Assembly (NCBI GenBank): GCA_003427395.1
Contig: BFEA01000801.1
Span: 489,992-512,916 of the forward strand
Direction: 5' to 3'
Source of the DNA: Chara braunii
Taxonomy: Eukaryota > Streptophyta > Charophyceae > Charales > Characeae
DNA: 22,925 bases
The stretch's first letter is position 1. Each line of letters starts with the position of its first letter. A program made the translations under genes and the position numbers. This document shows, in pieces, positions 18,698 through 22,925 of the stretch. The notes under the pieces are model-generated. The model was given only the letters and a program-made list of their open reading frames with translations, made no database searches and was not told where the DNA came from.

Positions 18698-19178
18698 GAA
18701 GTTATAGCCCATGCAACGGCATGGCGACACTCTGCCTCAAGCACTCAGTTTGCAAGAGGATGGCTGGGAACAGCCCTCACTCAGCACGGAAGACGCCAAG
18801 TTACCATGCTGTGCCGGCAAACAGAATGGGTTGAGGGCTTAAGGAAGTATTGAGGACACAGACATAACGTCACTAAATGGGGGGCTGAGGACACCCGGAA
18901 TTGACCTGCTCGAGTACACATGAGGGGGGTGAGCCCCAAATCACGACATTGGGCGACTCCGGGTCCGAGTTGTGGCCTGAATACACAGAGTTCCAAAAGG
19001 GAAGGGATGAGTAACACAGGCAGCCCCGAGGGAGAATGGAGCCCTGATCTGTGAAAGCATGCAGGCCACAACCAAAACATGAACTACAAAATGGACAATG
19101 CACGATATGGAACAGGATTCAGCTAGAAGTAGGCTGTTAGGTAGGCAAGCAGCTCAGATTGCTGCGTAGTGCTGCGAT
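18698..19178. other. Possible LINE 3' region, no gene seen
   Basis: No ORF with a recognisable motif. It may be the 3' untranslated part of the plus-strand LINE, but no poly(A) or tail repeat marks its end. Confidence 0.3.
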
Positions 19179-19395
19179 CAACTGATAATGATGATAGGTG
19201 TCTCGATGATAAGTACCCCGCCTTAAATATACAGCTAGGGTCTGTGGTGGGAGAGTAGAGGGCGTGAGTCACTGCTTGGCTTGGTCGGTTCCAACTGGTG
19301 ATGATGATAGGTGTCTCGATGATAACTACCCCGCATTAAATATACAGCTAGGTCTGTGGTGGGAGAGTAGAGGGCGTGAGTTACTAGTTGGTCAA
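19179..19395. repeat. 113-bp tandem duplication
   Basis: Units begin CAACTG.T.ATGATGATAGG at 19179 and 19292 and share GTGTCTCGATGATAA, TACCCCGC.TTAAATATACAGC and GGTGGGAGAGTAGAGGGCG. Similarity is very high, so the duplication is recent. Confidence 0.92.
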
Positions 19396-19715
19396 TTTAG
19401 GGGCCAATAGGTGATTGCTTGAGCCTGGCGTCCGAAGTACCCGTACGACGAGGCTCGTTCGACTATGCTTCAACCAGGGCTGGGTAGCTAGCCCTGGTGC
19501 CTGTCACTACTGTTCGGTCCAAGTTCCCCTCGATACGTAGGGTGATGGTCCTGAGTGCTGGTCACACTGAGGTAGGATAGTAGGGATAGGGGATGCACTA
19601 GGAGTATTGACGCGAGGTTGGGATGGGTGGTGGCCTCGCCTCAGAGCGACCACGGCTGACCGCTTCCGGCGATCAATGTGTGCCTAGTAACTGGCCTCTA
19701 CAACACCGTGGACTT
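19396..19715. other. Unannotated stretch with one palindrome
   Basis: No gene is seen. An inverted repeat CCAGGGCT/AGCCCTGG with an 8-bp spacer lies near 19474-19497. Confidence 0.4.
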
Positions 19716-19786
19716 CAAAAAAAAAAAGAAAAAAAAAAAAAGAAAAAGAAAAGAAAAGAAAAGAAAACAACAACAACAACAACAAC
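19716..19786. repeat. A-rich simple repeats ending in (CAA)n
   Basis: A-runs broken by single G, then GAAAA units and about seven CAA units. This A-then-CAA composition resembles the tail type of retroposon copy H. Confidence 0.9.
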
Positions 19787-19821
19787 TGCATATTAGTTTG
19801 AAGAAGCAAACTAAATGTTCA

Positions 19822-19950
19822 GGGACGCTGGACCCGCTTTCCAGCAGGTGCTGCTCCCCACCAATAGATGGAGCCCCCTGGGAAATGCCAGTGGTGTCTG
19901 CTCTTACCAGCACCCCTAGCATTCTCTCGGGTTAATTAAAAAAAAAAAAA
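19822..19950 (+). mobile_element. Hairpin-head retroposon copy L, full-length
   Basis: Head GGGACGCTGG at 19822 to GATGGAGC, body hairpin (AATGC...GGTG / CACC...GCATT), then A13 at 19938-19950. Confidence 0.82.
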
Positions 19951-20023
19951 GGAAGAAACCTTCTTTTTTTTTTTTTTTCTCAAACGCTGCCTAGGGTGCT
20001 TTTTTTTTCTGGACCCGCGACAG

Positions 20024-20344
20024 GTGCCTATCTACAGTCAGCAACTAATTTATGGGACCCAGACCATCCTATCTTGGAGGATCCCCTCAGACAATCCCTT
20101 CTGCAGGTTCCCCAACGATTTCCTCCACCGGAGTCTGTCTACTAACACCCCTCCTACCGGGATCCCCTACTGTAGGTTCCCCACTGATATCCTCCAGCAG
20201 AGCTTGTCCCAAGCCAACCCTCCCCCCAAACGGGACCCCATCCCACCTCAGGTCCTTGCCCCCCCCAAAGCAGCGCCTAAGGTAACCAACACACATGAGC
20301 AATCTAACCACAAACCCGTACCTGCATCCTCATTAGACTGCTAA
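20024..20344 (+). other. Small open frame with two ~27-residue repeats
   Basis: A 106-codon frame contains PFCRFPNDFLHRSLS and IPYCRFPTDILQQSLS, reflecting a ~75-bp imperfect tandem duplication (GGATCCCCT...GCAGGTTCCCCA...GATTTCCTCCA and its copy). The rest is proline-rich. No family is recognised; it may be LINE-associated proline-rich sequence or chance. Confidence 0.25.
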
Positions 20345-20370
20345 CTGTATCAGGCAAACCCCTCATAGGC

Positions 20371-20590
20371 CAGGACCCAACATACAACACCATGGACAGT
20401 CCCCTGGGTGGTGCACAGGCAGTGTCTGTAATAGCTTACCATGCGTCAGCCCAAGGGGTGTGTATCCAGCCGTGCGTCATTCTAACGCCCTGCCGGTGTC
20501 CATGCGTGAGGCTGCGGATTTGAGCCCCCAACCTCATACCACAATGCGCATTTCCAACCCGTGCTCTAACCACTGAGCTACATCAACTGG
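20371..20590 (-). mobile_element. tRNA-derived SINE, copy 1
   Basis: On the minus strand the element starts with a tRNA-like head: A box TAGCTCAGTGG (complement of 20570-20580) and B box GGCTCAAATCC (complement of 20516-20526). A ~130-bp body follows (CATGGACACCGGCAGGGCG, TAGAATGACGCACGGCTGGA, CACCACCCAGGGG, GTCCATGG) that is shared, in the same order, with 22272-22485. The tRNA of origin is not clear. Confidence 0.85.
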
Positions 20591-20594
20591 ACTG

Positions 20595-20702
20595 CCTAGG
20601 GTGCTATTGGGGAATACGAGCACCCTCCAATGGTACCCTTGGCACATGGGTCCTCTAGATTAGTGGGGAGCATCACCTGCTGGAAAACAGGTCCAGCGTC
20701 CC
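20595..20702 (-). mobile_element. Hairpin-head retroposon copy M
   Basis: The reverse-complement head ends at CAGCGTCCC (20702). The body has the stem GGGTGCT/AGCACCC. No clear A-tail: it is truncated at the junction with the tRNA-derived SINE. CTGCCTAGGGTGCT also occurs near 19987 before a T-run, a likely fragment of another copy. Confidence 0.7.
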
Positions 20703-20920
20703 GTTCATTGAGCAGTACAATTTATGAAAGGGAAGACACCTCTCTGGACCATCTTTTCATTTCTTTGGTCTTTTTTTGGGGTTTTCTTTCAGAAACTTAT
20801 CGGGTGAAAATTTTCCTTTTTTTCACGAAAACTTGTCAGGTGGATTTTTTTCAAAAGCAGGTGGATATCTCCATTGTACTAGGGAAATGAGAAGAAGGGA
20901 AGGCATTTTGTATGTACTAT
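20703..20920. other. Short unannotated interval
   Basis: T-rich on the plus strand; nothing recognisable. GTCAGGTGGATTTTTTTC-like phrases recur within 50 bp (20836-20870), a small local duplication. Confidence 0.35.
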
Positions 20921-21014
20921 GGGACGCCGGACCCGGTTTCCGGCAGGTGCCGCTCCCCACCAATAATAGATGGAGCCACCCTGAGAGTGCCAGTGGTGAA
21001 AAAAAAAAAAAAAA
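20921..21014 (+). mobile_element. Hairpin-head retroposon copy N
   Basis: Head GGGACGCCGG at 20921: the first stem is GCCGG/CCGGC, against GCTGG/CCAGC in most copies, and the following GGC/GCC also covaries with AGC/GCT. The body is short and the A-tail (21000-21014) passes into (GAA)n. It lies beside the second tRNA-Ser as copy G lies beside the first. Confidence 0.82.
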
Positions 21015-21023
21015 GAAGAAGAA

Positions 21024-21201
21024 GAAGAAAAAGGGAAGGCAAATTCACCCTCAGTTTGTTTACTTCTTATATGACAGGGGAAGTCCTTAGAATGAAATGG
21101 ATGCCTTTGCCTTTGTTGTCTCCCCTTACGTCATTGTATACAGAAGGCAAATGGGTGTGCTGAATTATCCACAAGTGAAATGGGTGTGCTGAACTGAAAA
21201 A
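21024..21201 (-). repeat. tRNA-Ser downstream spacer block, copy 2
   Basis: The reverse complement aligns with 9897-10015. It is longer here, partly because a ~30-bp unit (GAAATGGGTGTGCTGAA, near 21150-21195) is duplicated. Confidence 0.75.
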
Positions 21202-21283
21202 CGCGGCCGGCAGGGTTCGAACCTGCGCGGGCAAGGCCCAACAGATTTCAAGTCTGTCCCGTTAACCACTCCGGCACAGCCGC
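21202..21283 (-). tRNA. tRNA-Ser (anticodon UGA), second identical copy
   Basis: The 82 bases are the exact reverse complement of 9815-9896, including discriminator, variable arm and both promoter boxes, so the gene looks functional. It is followed by TTTTT on its own strand (A-run 21197-21201). The upstream flank is not similar to that of the first copy, while the downstream flank is. Confidence 0.95.
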
Positions 21284-21487
21284 TAATGAGTATAATCCCT
21301 TGAGGATAACATATATGTCTATTTATAATATATGCCCCCTACGTAAGAACTTGGAGGACATTGTGAGGCCGTCTGTTGGTGACCCTAAGAAGCTTAGGCC
21401 CGGGGCAAGGTCCCACTTGCGCAAACTAGAAGATCTCGGCCGTTGATCCTTGCTATCTAGGGTCAGTATCTCTTAATTCGTGCAAGT
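21284..21487. other. Intergenic stretch with an inverted repeat
   Basis: TCCCACTTGC (21411-21420) is exactly inverted at 21482-21491, with looser similarity outside it (CGGGGC... / ...CCCCCG). The outer part overlaps the start of retroposon copy O, so the left arm may be a fragment of another head. No gene. Confidence 0.5.
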
Positions 21488-21545
21488 GGGACATAGCCCC
21501 CGGTTTCCAGCAAGTGCAGCTCCCCACCAATAGATGGATGGAGCT
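21488..21545 (+). mobile_element. Hairpin-head retroposon copy O, decayed
   Basis: GGGACATAGCCCCCGGTTTCCAGC...AATAGATGG. The first stem is lost. It is followed by a T-run (21563-21580), not an A-run, and a hairpin CCCTACTAT/ATAGTAGGG (21584-21625). Confidence 0.6.
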
Positions 21546-21845
21546 ATCTCAAAGTGCAACCCTTTTTTTTTTTTTTTTTTACTCCCTACTATAGGGATAT
21601 GCTTATATCAGGTCCAATAGTAGGGTCACATGCAGTGTTTCTCTCAAAAAGAAAAGAAAAAGGAGCTCAGACCCAGTGGGTCTGAAGCCGGACGCATTCT
21701 AAAGCTGGAAGGGGAGAATATGTGGGTTCTAAATCTGGAAGGGGAGAATATGGGACACATAAGAACTGGGAAAGGACAGAAATAGCCCATTGGGCTGTAT
21801 GTGAGGAAGGCGGAAAGGTGGCCCTTATTTTCCAAGTAAAGAAGG

Positions 21846-21899
21846 GGCTCCCCACGAATAGATTGGAGCAAGTGAAACTCTCCACGAATAGATAGGAGC
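21846..21899 (+). mobile_element. Two adjacent fragments of the retroposon head (copy P)
   Basis: CTCCCCACGAATAGATTGGAGC and CTCTCCACGAATAGATAGGAGC lie ~30 bp apart, both the 3' half of the head in its head-only subfamily form. They look like a local duplication of a truncated copy. Confidence 0.65.
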
Positions 21900-21915
21900 G
21901 AAGCAAAGGCGAAAG

Positions 21916-22025
21916 CTACCGTCTTCACCCAAATAGAATGCCCGTTCATCATAGCTGCATTTGGCCCAACTTCAGTCCAGATGCGGCGATAATGACCAGG
22001 CGTTTTATTCGGGTGAAGACGGTAG
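21916..22025. other. 110-nt near-symmetrical hairpin
   Basis: The arms are 49 bases each (21916-21964 and 21977-22025) around a 12-base loop. Forty of 49 positions are exact complements; as plus-strand RNA four of the nine mismatches are G·U pairs. There are no bulges. The first 15 pairs from the base (CTACCGTCTTCACCC) are perfect. It could be a plant-type small-RNA precursor or a tiny foldback element. Confidence 0.85.
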
Positions 22026-22171
22026 TACCATCTCCCCCGAATTCTGGGCCCCCGTTAACCAGCTCTCCCGAATTCAGCCTTGTTGTTTTTTCTTTTGTCC
22101 AAAAAAGTTCAGCTTCAGCCCACTAGAGGAGGTGATATGTGCATCCCCCTACAGTATACCTATGACAGAAT
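22026..22171. other. Short interval, nothing recognised
   Basis: CTCCCCCGAATTC and CTCTCCCGAATTC occur 35 bp apart. No gene. Confidence 0.3.
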
Positions 22172-22225
22172 GCTCCTGTCTATTGGCGGGGAGCGGCACC
22201 TGATGGAAACCGGGTCCAGCGTCCC
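22172..22225 (-). mobile_element. Hairpin-head retroposon copy Q, head only
   Basis: The reverse-complement head GCTCCTGTCTATTGG...CCAGCGTCCC, without a body or tail; T-runs are absent on its 3' side. Confidence 0.75.
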
Positions 22226-22271
22226 ATGAGCTCGTGAATAAAGCACCATCAGGGACCCTTTCCCAACTCCG

Positions 22272-22485
22272 AATAAGTAAAGAGTGGAGTAGAGCACCGG
22301 TTGGAAATGCGCATTGTGGTATAAGGTTGCGGGTTCAAAACTCCACAGCCTTGCGCATGGACACCGGCAGGGCGTTAGAATGACGCACGGCTGGACACAC
22401 ACACCCCTGGGATGACGCATGGTACTATTACAGACACTGCCTGCGCACCACCCAGGGGTCTGTCCATGGTTGTTGTATGCGGGGA
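22272..22485 (+). mobile_element. tRNA-derived SINE, copy 2
   Basis: It has the B box GGTTCAAAACT (22332-22342); the A box is degraded (AAAGAGTGGAGTAGAGCACC). The body matches the complement of 20371-20550 in order. Similarity ends near TGTTGTATG, just before a 63-bp tandem repeat. Confidence 0.85.
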
Positions 22486-22499
22486 TTGGGCAAAATGGT

Positions 22500-22622
22500 G
22501 GGTACCCTGATGTTCTTGGTCTGTGGGGTTGTCTTGGGACTGCTGGGTGGTTTGCACAGAGTGGGTACCCTGATGTTCTTGGTCTGCGGGGTTGTCTTGG
22601 GACTGCTGGGTGGTTTGCACAG
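22500..22622. repeat. 63-bp tandem duplication
   Basis: GGTACCCTGATGTTCTTGG starts at 22501 and 22564; the two units are almost identical to GGTGGTTTGCACAG. The period is a multiple of three and the plus frame encodes a hydrophobic 21-residue repeat, but the frame is short. Confidence 0.95.
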
Positions 22623-22664
22623 TTCGGTTTACTCGAGCCCGGCAGAACACAGTTTCATACCATC

Positions 22665-22740
22665 TTATACTATAGATCAATGGGTTTGGTCAATCACATG
22701 ACTCACTTAAGGTCCTGTGTTCGATACCAGATTTACATAA
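22665..22740 (+). repeat. tRNA-like sequence with A and B boxes
   Basis: TAGATCAATGG (22673-22683) fits the A-box consensus and TGTTCGATACC (22718-22728) the B box, 45 bp apart as in tRNA genes. No clean cloverleaf could be drawn, so this is more likely a tRNA-derived SINE head or tRNA relic than a tRNA gene. Confidence 0.45.
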
Positions 22741-22925
22741 CACACAGGGCCAACAATGACCGAAGGTTCATACATTTCCAGGGTTCATACACACACGTCT
22801 TGAACAGCCGATAATTCACGATTTGGGGGGTGGTTATCCTCCTAGTACGCTATTAGGGCGGACAGCTGCATAGTAGGAACAGAGGATCTCCAACTCTCTA
22901 GCCTCTAACACTGGCCATACATACC
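22741..22925. other. Window end, nothing recognised
   Basis: No gene or repeat is identified apart from a short CA-rich piece. Confidence 0.3.

Noticed and set aside
22160-22420. Hammerhead-like reading of the head (CTGATGGAAAC in copy Q)
   Set aside because: The core needs CTGATGA, a separate stem II and GAAA; here GAAA follows directly without stem II, and other copies have CTGCTGG.
22665-22740. A functional tRNA gene at the window end
   Set aside because: A and B boxes fit, but acceptor and anticodon stems do not pair convincingly.

Overview
This is a eukaryotic, repeat-dominated window with no complete, convincing protein-coding gene. Two identical tRNA-Ser(UGA) genes have a D-arm and long variable arm of the green-plant type. 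Together with poly(A)-tailed retroposons, zf-RVT-type LINE remnants and plain microsatellites, they suggest a green-lineage nuclear genome. A large repeat-rich streptophyte (for example a charophyte alga) is my best guess, held with low confidence.

Layout. 1-94 is a (TC)n(AC)n microsatellite. 781-1170 holds a 150-bp tandem repeat plus a module seen again at 9060-9381. 1995-4018 and 6158-8678 are two diverged direct copies of a 2.0-2.5 kb unit made of a T-rich leader, a G-rich block and triplets of a ~91-bp subrepeat; each copy ends in a short hairpin motif and a poly(A) run. Between them (4125-6157) is GC-rich sequence with one weak transposase-like fragment. 8680-10970 is a dense cluster of short retroposons, palindromes and the first tRNA-Ser. 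10969-11507 is a 539-bp foldback element. It abuts an unrecognised open frame (11604 onward) that has an internal 50-residue repeat and runs into poly(T) and a 172-base assembly gap. 13402-15066 (minus) and 16810-18697 (plus) are two related, decayed 3' halves of non-LTR retrotransposons with the CCHC zinc knuckle that follows reverse transcriptase. 19179-22925 contains a 113-bp tandem repeat, more short retroposons, two copies of a tRNA-derived SINE, the second tRNA-Ser, a near-symmetrical 110-nt hairpin and a 63-bp tandem duplication.

The unifying theme is one short retroposon family found at least sixteen times between 3930 and 22225. Its 5' head (about 54 bp, starting GGGACGCTGG) folds as a hairpin with apparent compensatory changes between copies. 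It is followed either directly by poly(A) or by a second hairpin of variable sequence and then poly(A). It has no clear tRNA-type promoter boxes. Two copies sit beside the two tRNA-Ser genes in the same arrangement, which makes a composite block present twice in opposite orientation. The LINE remnants are plausible relatives of the machinery that would mobilise such elements, but nothing in the window proves this.
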